A stretch of DNA of 64,000 nucleotides from Novosphingobium kaempferiae (GTDB taxonomy: Bacteria; Pseudomonadota; Alphaproteobacteria; Sphingomonadales; Sphingomonadaceae): NCBI RefSeq assembly GCF_021227995.1, contig NZ_CP089301.1, positions 806,001-870,000 on the forward strand, given 5' to 3'. The notes under the pieces are model-generated. The model did not search any database, had not been told where the DNA came from, and saw nothing but the letters and a program-made list of their open reading frames with translations. Below are positions 44,352 to 52,821 of the stretch, in pieces. Positions within the stretch are counted from its first letter, which is position 1. Every line of letters begins with the position of its first letter. Both the position numbers and the translations under genes were made by a program.

Positions 44352-44829
44352 ATGGTTCTCCTTTGTCGAAACTCTACCAGTCCATTCCAACGTTCGCTAC
44401 TGGGGCGCTTGGTGCACCCGACCTACTGAGCGGCAATAGTTGGTCGCAATCTGCCAGCCGCTTTGCGTCCTTGTCGGTCATTCCTGCCTTTTTTGGCGGA
44501 CCTCAGAACCCGCCGGTCCGGTATCCCATGCCCGTCGCGTTCACCAGCGGCAAAGATAAGTGGTTATCTGTCGTTCGTAGAGGAAGCGCGTGCGCTTTCG
44601 TCAAACTCATGGCAACCTGGCACCATCCGTCGCACAACATGCTGGCGAAAATGGGCGCCGGGCTGATAAGTGCTCAGCTTGGGCACCTCATCGGGCTCAT
44701 GACCGACCTGAAATCCGTGGCTGCGGCGGAAACGAAGCGTCCCAAACTAGACCCAAGGCTTTGCATGTCGGTGACTATTAACGTCATGCGGCTCAAATGG
44801 CCTATCGAGGCAATGCTCGCGGACTGATT
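44352..44829. other. 478-bp gap
   Basis: A rightward open frame of 170 codons covers most of this stretch but starts inside the preceding gene and reads like noise. A shorter part (from about 44610) is hydrophobic and could be a relic, but I cannot support it. Confidence 0.4.
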
Positions 44830-45810
44830 TCAGAAACGTACTGCCATTTCTGCGGTCAGCCCATCTCGCCTCCAGCGCATATCCAGTGCGCCGCCGCGCG
44901 TTCGCATGGTCCGCTGCATAATCTGCATGCCATGGCCGCCATCGCGCTCGGTGCATTGCACCGCCTTCTTTGACTTTTCCGTCCATACCACCGTGAAGCC
45001 ATGTTCGGTACGCTTGCCGGTGATCACAATACTGCCGCCTGATCCAAGGGCACCGTGCTTGGTCGAATTCACGCCTAGCTCGCCAAGTACCAAGGCAAGC
45101 GCATTGGCCCACTCAAGATCAACCGTGGCACAGGGTAGCTGTTCGATGGTGATGGAGCACTCGGTATTTTCAAACGGCGACAAGACAGCCGAGATCAGCT
45201 CATCGACATTGCGGGGAGCTTGCATGTTGGCAAACAGCGTCTTCGCCCTCCCCATGGCTGCAAACAGGAGCGACATCTGTTTCGCAAAGGCCCCGCGGCT
45301 GGCGTCTCCACGCGCATAATGGTTCATGACCGCGCACATTACCGAGAAGGAATTCAATAGGCGATGCCGCAGTTCGTCTGCGGTTATGATGGCCGTGTCC
45401 AGGCGTTGCTGATTTTCCGTAACGTCACGAGAAATAGCCACATATCCGGCATGCTGCTGCTCCTCGTTCAAAACAGCGGATACCGTCACGTCCCACCACC
45501 GGGGAGCGCCCTTCATCGTCGGACAAAACGCACGAAAGCGCACGACCTCGCCCGCAGCGGCCTTTACGTAGGCAGCTAAGATTTCAGCCTTGCTTTCCTC
45601 CGGCCAGAAATCGACCCATTGCTTGCCACGCACCAAATCGAAATCATCGATTTCCATCGCGCACTGGCCGTTAGGGTTCATGTAGTGAACGTCGCCCCTC
45701 AGCCCGACGAGCTTCACACAATCGACGCTTTGATCAAGCACACTGGCGAGCGAGACGGAAGAAAGCGACGCTGGAGAAAATTCTGGAAGAGTTGCCATGA
45801 AATCCATCAT
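44830..45810 (-). CDS. PAS-domain sensor histidine kinase, HWE/HisKA_2 type
   Basis: A 326-residue soluble kinase. Residues ~25-140 are a PAS domain (VKLVGLRGDVHYMNPNGQCA, then HAGYVAISRDVTENQQRLDT). The phosphorylation helix is TADELRHRLLNSFSVM with His in L-R-H-R. The ATPase domain has VLGELGVNSTKHGALGSGG and the W-x-E signature in VVWTEKSKKA, with GGHGMQIMQRTMRTRGGALD near the end. The arrangement is that of HWE kinases, which often phosphorylate stand-alone receivers or PhyR in alphaproteobacteria. No receiver gene is adjacent. Two close start codons exist (45810 and 45798). Confidence 0.88.
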   Translation of the reverse strand: MMDFMATLPEFSPASLSSVSLASVLDQSVDCVKLVGLRGDVHYMNPNGQCAMEIDDFDLVRGKQWVDFWPEESKAEILAAYVKAAAGEVVRFRAFCPTMKGAPRWWDVTVSAVLNEEQQHAGYVAISRDVTENQQRLDTAIITADELRHRLLNSFSVMCAVMNHYARGDASRGAFAKQMSLLFAAMGRAKTLFANMQAPRNVDELISAVLSPFENTECSITIEQLPCATVDLEWANALALVLGELGVNSTKHGALGSGGSIVITGKRTEHGFTVVWTEKSKKAVQCTERDGGHGMQIMQRTMRTRGGALDMRWRRDGLTAEMAVRF

Positions 45811-46486
45811 ACACGGTTAGGTCGCCTGCGCATCAAACTCTACCGCTACCAGACGGTTGCATGCGACCCCGGTTGACCATCCGTCAAAAGGCTTATCACT
45901 TTTCTTGCGCGATCGATTCAGATCATCAACAGCTGATGGAATGAGCCCTTCTGGTTTCCCGTTGAGATTACGTCATCGAACAAGGACGGACGCTCGTGTC
46001 TCTGATAGTAAAGTGTCCGTTGAGATCGGCCATGTCCTAACATACTGGCGCCTTAGCCTTATAGGAGTCCAACGACGGCCTTTTGGGCCGACTAATTGGC
46101 TTCAAGAAAGGCAGTTGAGCGCCCAAGTCGGTCGTGAGATGGGCGATTTGACGTTTCCGACACCTGCAGGTCCGCTTTCCCCTGGCTAGCGCGATCGGCA
46201 GCGGCGCAATTGGGTGGAGAGCGGAAGTTTGCGCTCTCCCATTGCCTTCGCGATGGTCGTTTGACGGGCGATGTGCTGCCCGCTTCCGCTCCGCTTTGCC
46301 CAGGCCTCCCATACGCCGCGCCGATCTCCGGAACCATCCGGACCCCTGGGGCAAGTTGCGCGAGTGCAGGTGTCGCAACCACGATTGCGCCGATGAACGC
46401 GATATTTCTGAACATACCGCTTCCGCCTTAAAGTGGAACTGGGAATTACCGGCCTCGGACATCGTTCATCATCGAGGCTCCGCATC
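45811..46486. other. 676-bp stretch with only one doubtful small gene
   Basis: Apart from the possible secreted protein at 46092-46415, I see no gene, promoter or repeat. Antisense frames from the neighbouring kinase enter from the right. Confidence 0.4.
46092..46415 (-). CDS. possible small secreted protein
   Basis: A 107-residue frame starts MFRNIAFIGAIVVATPALAQ, a good signal peptide with an ALAQ cleavage site. The mature part (LAPGVRMVPEIGAAYGRPGQ) is Pro/Ser/Arg-rich and becomes noise-like toward the C-terminus. A frameshift may have cut a longer original protein. GGCGGAAG lies near the start. The call rests only on the signal peptide. Confidence 0.35.
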   Translation of the reverse strand: MFRNIAFIGAIVVATPALAQLAPGVRMVPEIGAAYGRPGQSGAEAGSTSPVKRPSRRQWESANFRSPPNCAAADRASQGKADLQVSETSNRPSHDRLGRSTAFLEAN

Positions 46487-49400
46487 CTATCGCGGCATCC
46501 ACACGCGCACGAGGCTGAGCAGCTTGTCGACGTCGAGCGGCTTGGCCATGTAATCGTTAGCGCCTGCCTCGATGCAGCGTTCCTGATCGTCGGGCATGGC
46601 CTTGGCGGTCAGCGTGATGACCGGCAGCCGCGCCCAGCGGGGATCCTTGCGGATGGCGCGGGTGGCGGTGAGGCCGTCCATTACCGGCATCATCACGTCC
46701 ATCAGCACGAGGTCGATCCGCTTCGCATCGTCGCCCGAGGCCGCCTCCAGCGCGTCGAGCGCCTCCTGCCCGTTGCGTGCGATCTCCACCACCGCGCCCT
46801 GCGGTTCGAGGATGTTGGTGAGCGAGAAGACGTTGCGCACATCGTCCTCCACCACGAGGATGCGGCGGCCTTCAAGGATGGCGTCGCGGTTGCGCGCGGC
46901 GCGGATCATCGTCTGCTGCTCCGCCGGAAGGTCGGTGACGACCTGGTGCAGGAACAGCGAGACCTCGTCCAGCAGCCGCTCGGGCGAGCGCGCGCCCTTG
47001 ATGATGATCGAATCCGAATAGCGGCGCAGGCGCTGCTCGTCGGCGGGCGACAGTTCGTGCCCGGTGTAGACGATCACCGGCGGGAAGGCATAGGCGCCCT
47101 CGCGGCTCAGCGTCTCCAGCAGGGTGAACCCGCTGGCGTCGGGCAGGTTGAGATCGAGCACCATGCAGTCGAAGGTGCCCTCGCGCAGCGCCTCCAGGCA
47201 CTCGGCGGCGCTGGCGACGCCCACCGTCTCGACATCGCCGGTGGCGAGCAGGCGGCTGACCGCATCGCGCTGCACGGCGTCGTCCTCGACGATCAGCACG
47301 CGGCGCACTTCGGACGAAAGCTTGGCCGCCAGCGCTTCCAGCACGCCCGCCAGTTCCTCGCGCTTCACCGGCTTGATGAGGTAGCCGATCGCGCCCAGCG
47401 CCAGCGCGGTCTGGGTATGGTCGCTGCCCGAGACGACATGGACCGGAATGTGCCGCGTCTCGACATCGCGCTTGAGCCGGTCGAGCAGGGCAAGGCCCGA
47501 CTGGTCGGGCAGGCCGACGTCGAGCACCACCGCATGCGGCTTGAATGTGCGCGCAAGGTTGAGCGCCTCCTCGGCGGTGCCGGTGACGAGGCACTGGAAG
47601 CCCATCTCGCGCGAGATGTCGCGCACGATGCCCGCGAAGCTGGCGTCGTCCTCCACCACCAGCAGCACGCGTTGGGTGGGAGCGAGCGTGTCGCGGTCAT
47701 CCTCGACCTGGCGCTGGATCGGCACGGCGCGGGCGGGGGCCGTCGGCGCGGCGGGGGCCTGCGGGGCCGGGGCGCTGACCGGGACGGTCGGGGCCTGCAC
47801 CTCGGCGGCGTCGTAGACCGCCGGGATCGTCAGCGTGAAGCGGCTGCCCTCGCCCGGCACGCTGGTGAGCGCGATCGAGCCGCCCAGCAGGCGCGCCAGT
47901 TCGCGCGAGATCGAAAGGCCGAGGCCGGTGCCGCCGAACTTGCGGCTGATCGTGCCGTCCGCCTGCCGGAACGCCTCGAAGATCGCCTTCTGCTGTTCCG
48001 GCGGAATGCCGATGCCGGTGTCGCTTACCGCGATCGCCAGCCGTCCATCGGCCTCGGGCGCGATTTCGAGGCGGACACTGCCGCGCTCGGTGAACTTGAA
48101 GGCGTTCGACAGCAGGTTCTTGATGATCTGTTCGAGCCGCTGGCGGTCCGTCTCGATTTCCAGCGGCGTGCCCGGCGCGACGGCGATCTCGAAGGCGAGC
48201 GCACGGTTGGCGGCGATGGGCTGGAAGACCTGCCGCAGATCGTTCGCGAAGCGCTCCACCAGCACCGATTCCGGCCGGATCTGAAGGTGCCCCGCCTCGA
48301 TCTTCGACAGGTCGAGGATGTCGTTGATGAGCGCCAGCAGGTCGTTGCCCGCCGACTCGATGGTGCGTGCGAACTGCACCTGCTCGTCGGTCAGGTTCTC
48401 GCCGCGATTGTCGCCGAGCAGCTTGGACAGGATGAGCAGCGAGTTCAGCGGCGTGCGCAGTTCGTGGCTCATGTTCGCCAGGAAGTCGCTCTTGTAGCGG
48501 CTCGCCTGCTCCAGTTCGGCCGCCTTGGCCTCCACCGCCTCGTTCGAGCGGGCGAGATCGTCGCGCTGGTTTTCCAGCAGCTGCGCCTGTTCCTCCAGCT
48601 GCGAGTTGGTCTGTTCCAGCTCGACCTGCTGCTGTTCGAGGTTCGCCTGCGATTCCTTGAGCGCGCGGCCCTGCTCCTCCAGTTCCTCGTTGGAGACGCG
48701 CAGTTCTTCGCTCTGCACCTGCAGTTCTTCGGCATGGTGCTGAAGCTGCGAGCGGTAGCGGGCGGAGCGCAGCGCATTGCCAATCCCGTTCGAGGCCTCA
48801 GCCATAAGGGCCAACGCGTCTTCTCCCACCGGCTGGAAAAACCCGAGTTCAAAAACACCTTGCACCGCGCCGTCCGAAATTGCAGGAGCGATGATGAGAT
48901 GGCGCGGCTTGTCGCTTCCTAGCGAAGAACCGATGGTGAGGTAGCCATCAGGAATGTCGGCAAGCACCACCGGCGCCCCGCTCTCAGCCACCTGGCCCAG
49001 CAGGCCCTCCTTTCGGTTGAACCGCTCCACGATCTTTGCGTCGGGCGCGACGCCATAGGATGCGACGCGGCGAAAGTGTCCGTTCTCCGCTGCGAAGATC
49101 GCGCCCGCCTGCGCGCCGACGAAGCGCGTGAGGAAGCCCAGGATGCTATCACCCAAGGCATCGATCGTCTGGTCACCGAGCATGGCCGCCGCGAGTTCGA
49201 CCTGCCCCATTTGCAGCCATTGCTGCCTTTGGGTCGCGATCGACGTTCTGCGGATCAAAATGCCGATGACCAGAGTAAGAAGGATTCCCAGCGCACATGA
49301 CAGCAGTCCGCTGACCCAAGCCGAGCGGTATGCGCGTTCCATTTCGCCAATGCGTTCGGCACGCAAACGGACCTCCTCGTGCGTCAGCACTTCAAGCTGA

Positions 49401-49852
49401 GTCCGGAATTCGTCCATTTCGTTCTTGCCGCGGTCGCTGTTCACGATCGCGGATGCCGCAGCGACCCCGTTCGATTTGCCGGCTTCGATAGTCTCGTTCA
49501 ATTCCGCCAGTTTCGCGCCGATCCGTATCCGCAAGGGCCGGAGGCGCGCCTGCTGCGCCGCATTGTCCCTGATCAGCACGGCGATCCTGTCCAACTGCGC
49601 GTCGATATCCGACACCGCCCTGCGGTATGGATCCAGATATCTGTCGTTCCCCGTCAGAAGATATCCGCGTTGCCCCGTCTCGGCATCCTGCATCAAAGCA
49701 GCGAGCTTGTTCATTCCCACGATCACCTCGTGCGAATGGATGATTTTGTGCATATCGTCTCGCAGAACTCTTACATTGTAATACGCGACGGATCCGCTGG
49801 TTACAAAAAACAGAATAGTCAGAACAAGCCCGACCCCGGTCCAGCGATACAT
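46487..49852 (-). CDS. large hybrid histidine kinase: CHASE3-GAF-HisKA-HATPase-three receivers
   Basis: A membrane-bound sensor of 1121 residues from the start used here. I chose the ATG at 49852 (GGGAG upstream; the first helix YRWTGVGLVLTILFFVTSGS follows); an ATG at 49909 would add 19 residues. A CHASE3-type periplasmic domain lies between two helices (MQDAETGQRGYLLTGNDRY). Then come a GAF domain, a long coiled coil, the HisKA box (FLANMSHELRTPLNSLL), the ATPase (NLLSNAFKFTERGSV, GGTGLGLSISRELARLLGG) and three receivers with Asp in VVLDVGLPDQSG, MVLDLNLPDASG and LVLMDVMMPVMDG. This layout resembles large stress or quorum-type hybrid kinases. The window shows no partner gene. Confidence 0.93.
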   Translation of the reverse strand: MYRWTGVGLVLTILFFVTSGSVAYYNVRVLRDDMHKIIHSHEVIVGMNKLAALMQDAETGQRGYLLTGNDRYLDPYRRAVSDIDAQLDRIAVLIRDNAAQQARLRPLRIRIGAKLAELNETIEAGKSNGVAAASAIVNSDRGKNEMDEFRTQLEVLTHEEVRLRAERIGEMERAYRSAWVSGLLSCALGILLTLVIGILIRRTSIATQRQQWLQMGQVELAAAMLGDQTIDALGDSILGFLTRFVGAQAGAIFAAENGHFRRVASYGVAPDAKIVERFNRKEGLLGQVAESGAPVVLADIPDGYLTIGSSLGSDKPRHLIIAPAISDGAVQGVFELGFFQPVGEDALALMAEASNGIGNALRSARYRSQLQHHAEELQVQSEELRVSNEELEEQGRALKESQANLEQQQVELEQTNSQLEEQAQLLENQRDDLARSNEAVEAKAAELEQASRYKSDFLANMSHELRTPLNSLLILSKLLGDNRGENLTDEQVQFARTIESAGNDLLALINDILDLSKIEAGHLQIRPESVLVERFANDLRQVFQPIAANRALAFEIAVAPGTPLEIETDRQRLEQIIKNLLSNAFKFTERGSVRLEIAPEADGRLAIAVSDTGIGIPPEQQKAIFEAFRQADGTISRKFGGTGLGLSISRELARLLGGSIALTSVPGEGSRFTLTIPAVYDAAEVQAPTVPVSAPAPQAPAAPTAPARAVPIQRQVEDDRDTLAPTQRVLLVVEDDASFAGIVRDISREMGFQCLVTGTAEEALNLARTFKPHAVVLDVGLPDQSGLALLDRLKRDVETRHIPVHVVSGSDHTQTALALGAIGYLIKPVKREELAGVLEALAAKLSSEVRRVLIVEDDAVQRDAVSRLLATGDVETVGVASAAECLEALREGTFDCMVLDLNLPDASGFTLLETLSREGAYAFPPVIVYTGHELSPADEQRLRRYSDSIIIKGARSPERLLDEVSLFLHQVVTDLPAEQQTMIRAARNRDAILEGRRILVVEDDVRNVFSLTNILEPQGAVVEIARNGQEALDALEAASGDDAKRIDLVLMDVMMPVMDGLTATRAIRKDPRWARLPVITLTAKAMPDDQERCIEAGANDYMAKPLDVDKLLSLVRVWMPR

Positions 49853-50385
49853 TGCTCTCCCAGGACCAGGAGTTCGGGGGGAAGCGGGACGCATGGAGGT
49901 GAAGGGCATGTGGTTTCCAAAGCGGAAGGCAGGAGAAGGTCGCTTGCGTGGTCAAGGGAGCGAGTTCAAGTCTATTTTAGCCGCATCCGCCCCGTTCGCG
50001 TCGCCTATATGAGTGAACGGCAAATTCTGTCGTGTACCGGCCTCCGCCTGATGACCCGCGAACTTCGCAATTTGGTCAGGCGCCGTCGTCGGTTTGCGGC
50101 CACCCAAGGTGTTCGACAACAATATGTCTTCTCCTTGGGTCGGAGATCTAGGGAGCATGGTGCGATTAAAAAAAAGAGGCCGCGAAGCAATAACGGGTGC
50201 CTCAGACCAGTTGGTGTTATAGCTTGCAATTTTTTGAACATAGCTCTATATAGAAAATAGCTAATCGTTTTTTGCGACGGAATTTGATAGCCGCCTCGTC
50301 GGCCTACCTCTTCCTTTTCAATCCTCATGGCTCCGTGCCGGGATACGCCCGTTCGCGGGCGATTATTTGTGCGCAAGGAACTGGT
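49853..50385. other. 533-bp gap between the hybrid kinase and the IF-1-like gene
   Basis: Long antisense frames cover it but none is protein-like. A perfect 8-bp inverted repeat (ACCCAAGG at 50102-50109, CCTTGGGT at 50133-50140) with a 23-base loop is the only structure seen. Promoters for the kinase and the IF-1-like gene must lie here. Confidence 0.4.
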
Positions 50386-50652
50386 TTGGCGAAAGAAGAG
50401 CTCAAGACAGTGGAGGGCAAGATCAACGAGATCTCGCCCGACGGACGCTTCAGCGTGACACTCGATAATGGGCATCGGATCATCGCTTACACGGCAGGGA
50501 AAATGCGCTTTCACCGGGTCCGTTCGGTCGTTGAAGACTACGTACACGTGGAAATGACGCCCGACGGTCTGACCAGAGGTCGGATCATCTATCGCGAACG
50601 GACACCCGGGCGAGGTCCGGGCGGCGTCCGGCGCCGTGTGATCAGGCAATGA
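50386..50652 (+). CDS. infA: translation initiation factor IF-1 paralog
   Basis: An 88-residue OB-fold protein reading [60 protein letters not shown] and a basic tail. This is clearly IF-1, which binds the A site of the 30S subunit during initiation. The start is taken as the TTG at 50386, with AAGGA eight bases upstream and M-A-K-E-E as in standard IF-1; a longer frame from 50272 adds an unrelated leader. Compared with the usual protein, there are substitutions (for example [12 protein letters not shown] where KFRIRVLxGD is usual). It is probably a second, accessory copy, since the main infA is generally elsewhere. Confidence 0.88.
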   Translation: MAKEELKTVEGKINEISPDGRFSVTLDNGHRIIAYTAGKMRFHRVRSVVEDYVHVEMTPDGLTRGRIIYRERTPGRGPGGVRRRVIRQ

Positions 50653-50702
50653 CTCTATTTCAACAAAAAGGCGGCGGCAAAACCGCTGCGCGCAGGAATA
50701 TA

Positions 50703-50855
50703 ATGAATTGTATGAATACTGGCGCTGCTTGGCGCCACACCACCTCGTCGAGTAAAAATTCGGCGGGCAACGAGCCCAGGGAGCGGCGCCCGTCTTTCTC
50801 CGCCATGCTTTCGACCCTCGAACTGCGACGTCTCGTCGCTGCGATGGTCGACTGA
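50703..50855 (+). CDS. very small protein of unknown function
   Basis: A 50-residue protein, MNCMNTGAAWRHTTSSSKNS at the start and MLSTLELRRLVAAMVD at the end, with RERRPSFSAML between. AGGA lies shortly before the ATG. I recall similar small proteins from sphingomonads but cannot name a family. It follows the IF-1-like gene at a distance of about 50 bases in the same direction. Confidence 0.5.
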   Translation: MNCMNTGAAWRHTTSSSKNSAGNEPRERRPSFSAMLSTLELRRLVAAMVD

Positions 50856-50912
50856 ACAAAAACACACCTGCGGTCGAGCCGAGGCATGACCGCACCCGGC
50901 AGGAGATTGCCC

Positions 50913-51113
50913 TTGGATATCAACAAAGAATACGCTGCTCACCAGCATGCGCTTATGCGGGCCGATCATTCGGCGTGCAACGACGATCGCCGGGCGCATC
51001 TCGCCGAGGCCTCGTCCATAGCTAACCGGATCAGCGTCTTTCAGCGTGAACTGGGCGCCGCAGCAGCCTGCGCATGGAGCATGACCCAGGTTGCTGGGCG
51101 TGTACCCGCCTGA
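50913..51113 (+). CDS. small conserved-looking protein, TTG start
   Basis: A 66-residue soluble protein beginning at a TTG (DINKEYAAHQHALMRADHSA), with AGGAG seven bases upstream, and continuing HLAEASSIANRISVFQRELG. The N-terminal DINxEYxxHQ and the LAxASxIAxRIxxFQ pattern resemble small sphingomonad proteins of unknown function. A longer ATG frame (50886) has a Pro/Arg leader that looks unnatural. It lies between the IF-1-like gene group and the cold-shock gene. Confidence 0.6.
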   Translation: MDINKEYAAHQHALMRADHSACNDDRRAHLAEASSIANRISVFQRELGAAAACAWSMTQVAGRVPA

Positions 51114-51195
51114 CAGCACTTCGCCAGCCTTATGCTGGTGCCTCAATCCTGCTCTCGTTGAAATTCGGCGGGTATCGACGATTTGATTTCAGAAC

Positions 51196-51212
51196 TGGAA
51201 ACTCCGTTTCCA
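51196..51212 (+). promoter_or_regulatory. perfect short palindrome upstream of the cold-shock gene
   Basis: TGGAAAC (51196-51202) and GTTTCCA (51206-51212) are perfect inverted copies around three bases. Its role is unknown; it lies in the probable leader or promoter area of the cold-shock gene. Confidence 0.35.
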
Positions 51213-51288
51213 TTCCTGCAAGACGACGACTTCCTTTCAAGTAACAACTTGACGCACGACACCGTCCGCAATCGCTAACGGCAACTTC

Positions 51289-51307
51289 CGTTTCTTGAAG
51301 GGAAACG
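51289..51307 (+). promoter_or_regulatory. hairpin that covers the ribosome binding site of the cold-shock gene
   Basis: CGTTTC (51289-51294) pairs perfectly with GAAACG (51302-51307); the loop and stem include GAAGGGAAA, the likely ribosome binding site, only four bases before the ATG. Such masking could make translation temperature-dependent. This is inferred from pairing alone. Confidence 0.4.
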
Positions 51308-51310
51308 AAC

Positions 51311-51520
51311 ATGACTATCGGAACCGTAAAATTCTTCGACGAAGGCAAGGGCTATGGCTTCATTCAGCCTGATAACGGCGGGAAGGACAGCTTCGTTCAC
51401 ATCTCTGCCGTGCAGGCGGCTGGCCTGGGTACTTTGAGCAAGGACCAGCGCGTGTCCTATGACGTTGAGGCCGACCGCAATGGCAAGGAATCGGCGATTA
51501 ATCTCAGCAACGCCGACTGA
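51311..51520 (+). CDS. cold-shock protein, CspA family
   Basis: A 69-residue single-stranded nucleic acid binding OB-fold. The RNP motifs are in GTVKFFDEGKGYGFIQPD and DSFVHISAVQ. It unfolds mRNA structures at low temperature or in stationary phase. The ribosome binding site AAGGG is followed by the ATG at 51311 and is covered by a hairpin. The long leader before it is about 200 bases, as typical for csp genes. Confidence 0.95.
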   Translation: MTIGTVKFFDEGKGYGFIQPDNGGKDSFVHISAVQAAGLGTLSKDQRVSYDVEADRNGKESAINLSNAD

Positions 51521-51591
51521 TCAATGGGTGTTCTGGCATTCAATTTGGGGATTGCTGGAACACCTTAACTCTTGCCCCGCGCCCGGAGTGG

Positions 51592-51810
51592 ATGCTTATG
51601 GCACTTTCCTACGATTTCCTCATTGAACGCGCGGAACAGGCGGCGCAGGAAGCAGCATGCTCTGTGCTGGTAAACGTGCGGGAACGCGCATTGCGCTCGG
51701 AAACAGCGTGGCGGACGATGGCCAACCAGGTGCTCGAAGTCGCGCGCGGCCGCGAGCTTGCCGTTCAGAAGAAACTTGCTGCAGGCCAATGGAGCAGCGT
51801 CCCACAATGA
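51592..51810 (+). CDS. small helical protein of unknown function
   Basis: A 72-residue protein (or 70 if the second ATG at 51598 is used; GGAG fits the latter better). Sequence features are ALSYDFLIERAEQAAQEAAC, NVRERALRSETAWRTMANQV and a Lys-rich end, predicted as one or two long helices. Proteins of this shape are common in sphingomonads near stress genes, function unknown. Its stop overlaps the start of the next gene (ATGA), so the two are coupled. Confidence 0.7.
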   Translation: MLMALSYDFLIERAEQAAQEAACSVLVNVRERALRSETAWRTMANQVLEVARGRELAVQKKLAAGQWSSVPQ

Positions 51811-52064
51811 CCGAAAACCCGACCCTTACTGAGAAGAACCTGATTGAAGCTCACGAAGCGTCGGACGTTTCCGCGATCAATGGGATCGTCTGCCTTGCCA
51901 ACATTTTGCGGATGCGCGACTTCCTGACGGACGGAGAGACTTCGGCCATGTATGAAAGTATGAGCCTCCCGTTCGGCCTGCCGAAATACGCCGGAAACCC
52001 TGCTGTCCAGGATTTGCAGTTGAACCTTGATCTGTTGTTTGCTGGCGTCATTGCACCGAAGTAG
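51807..52064 (+). CDS. small hypothetical protein coupled to the previous gene
   Basis: An 85-residue acidic-to-neutral soluble protein beginning TENPTLTEKNLIEAHEASDV and including MRDFLTDGETSAMYESMSLP. The ATG overlaps the TGA of the preceding gene by four bases. I do not recognise a domain. The two small genes lie downstream of the cold-shock gene and could share its transcript. Confidence 0.65.
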   Translation: MTENPTLTEKNLIEAHEASDVSAINGIVCLANILRMRDFLTDGETSAMYESMSLPFGLPKYAGNPAVQDLQLNLDLLFAGVIAPK

Positions 52065-52821
52065 CCTGGGACGGTAACGATCAGGATCGTAGCCGCAGTT
52101 TTGCTTTCTTGGCAGCGGCGGGAAGCGCCGATGGTGGGTTCGGCAGTAGCGTCTCTTGACGCGCTAATCTGCGAACATCCGGAAGTGGTCGGCAGCCTAT
52201 TCCGATCGAGTGTCAGCTATCCCGTTACCCGGCTCCGAACCGGATAGTCGCCTACCGGCCAGTCCAACGTATCCCAAATGGGAAAGCTGCCCGTCTGCAC
52301 CTGGGAATCGAAAAATCGCCTCTGAACGGCTGGGATGGGTCGAGGGCAGCAAGGGCGTTTACGCGCCCATTTCGGCCGTAGAAGGCGAGACAACATCGCC
52401 TCTAGGCGGCCGTTCGGGGCAACCAAGTCTGGGCGCCATTTATTGGCTAAACGTACCACCGGGACCACAATCAGCGCAGTCGAGACCTGCGCTCGCCCGG
52501 CATTTCGCGCGAACGTTCTCGAACCCTCAGGTAATCCATTCTAGGCGCGACGGCGCACAGCACTCCCATAGCCCCGGAACTGCCGGGCAACGATGACAGA
52601 CATCCGCGCCGCGGTTTCATCGAACGAAACCGAAGATCGGGTTTGCTGTTGAAAAACGGGGCTCCTAAGAAAACCCGCTGAGAATCTGCTCTGGAACGCT
52701 CGGCCGCTCCGGCGGTTGGCTCCTCTATGCTCGGAAAGAAACGCCCACGTACCGACTTGCCTTTCACCCGATCGGAACGAGTGCCGTTTTCAGCCTGCCC
52801 GTCGTATCGCCAAGCTCGCTC
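52065..52821. other. 757-bp gap
   Basis: Several frames of 70-130 codons overlap on both strands; none has a convincing start or protein-like composition. One copy of the dispersed repeat lies at 52285-52342. The promoter of nhaA must lie near the right end. Confidence 0.45.
52285..52342 (+). repeat. dispersed intergenic repeat, copy D
   Basis: This copy reads GCCCGTCTGCACCTGGGAAT, then TGAACGGCTGGGATGGGTCG. It is the clearest match to the copy at 7451 and also aligns with those at 20405, 29785 and 54565, in the same orientation. Confidence 0.5.

Noticed and set aside
44315..44827. Rightward frame of 170 codons
   Set aside because: Begins inside the NTF2-like gene on the opposite strand and is not protein-like.
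46433..48922. Rightward frame of 829 codons
   Set aside because: Antisense to the hybrid kinase; Arg/Asp/His-rich shadow.
50102..50140. 8-bp inverted repeat considered as a terminator
   Set aside because: The loop is long and no T-run follows on either strand; it is not placed after a gene.
50005..50895. Leftward frame of 296 codons opposite the IF-1-like gene
   Set aside because: The IF-1 reading on the other strand is clear; this frame lacks a start signal and family.
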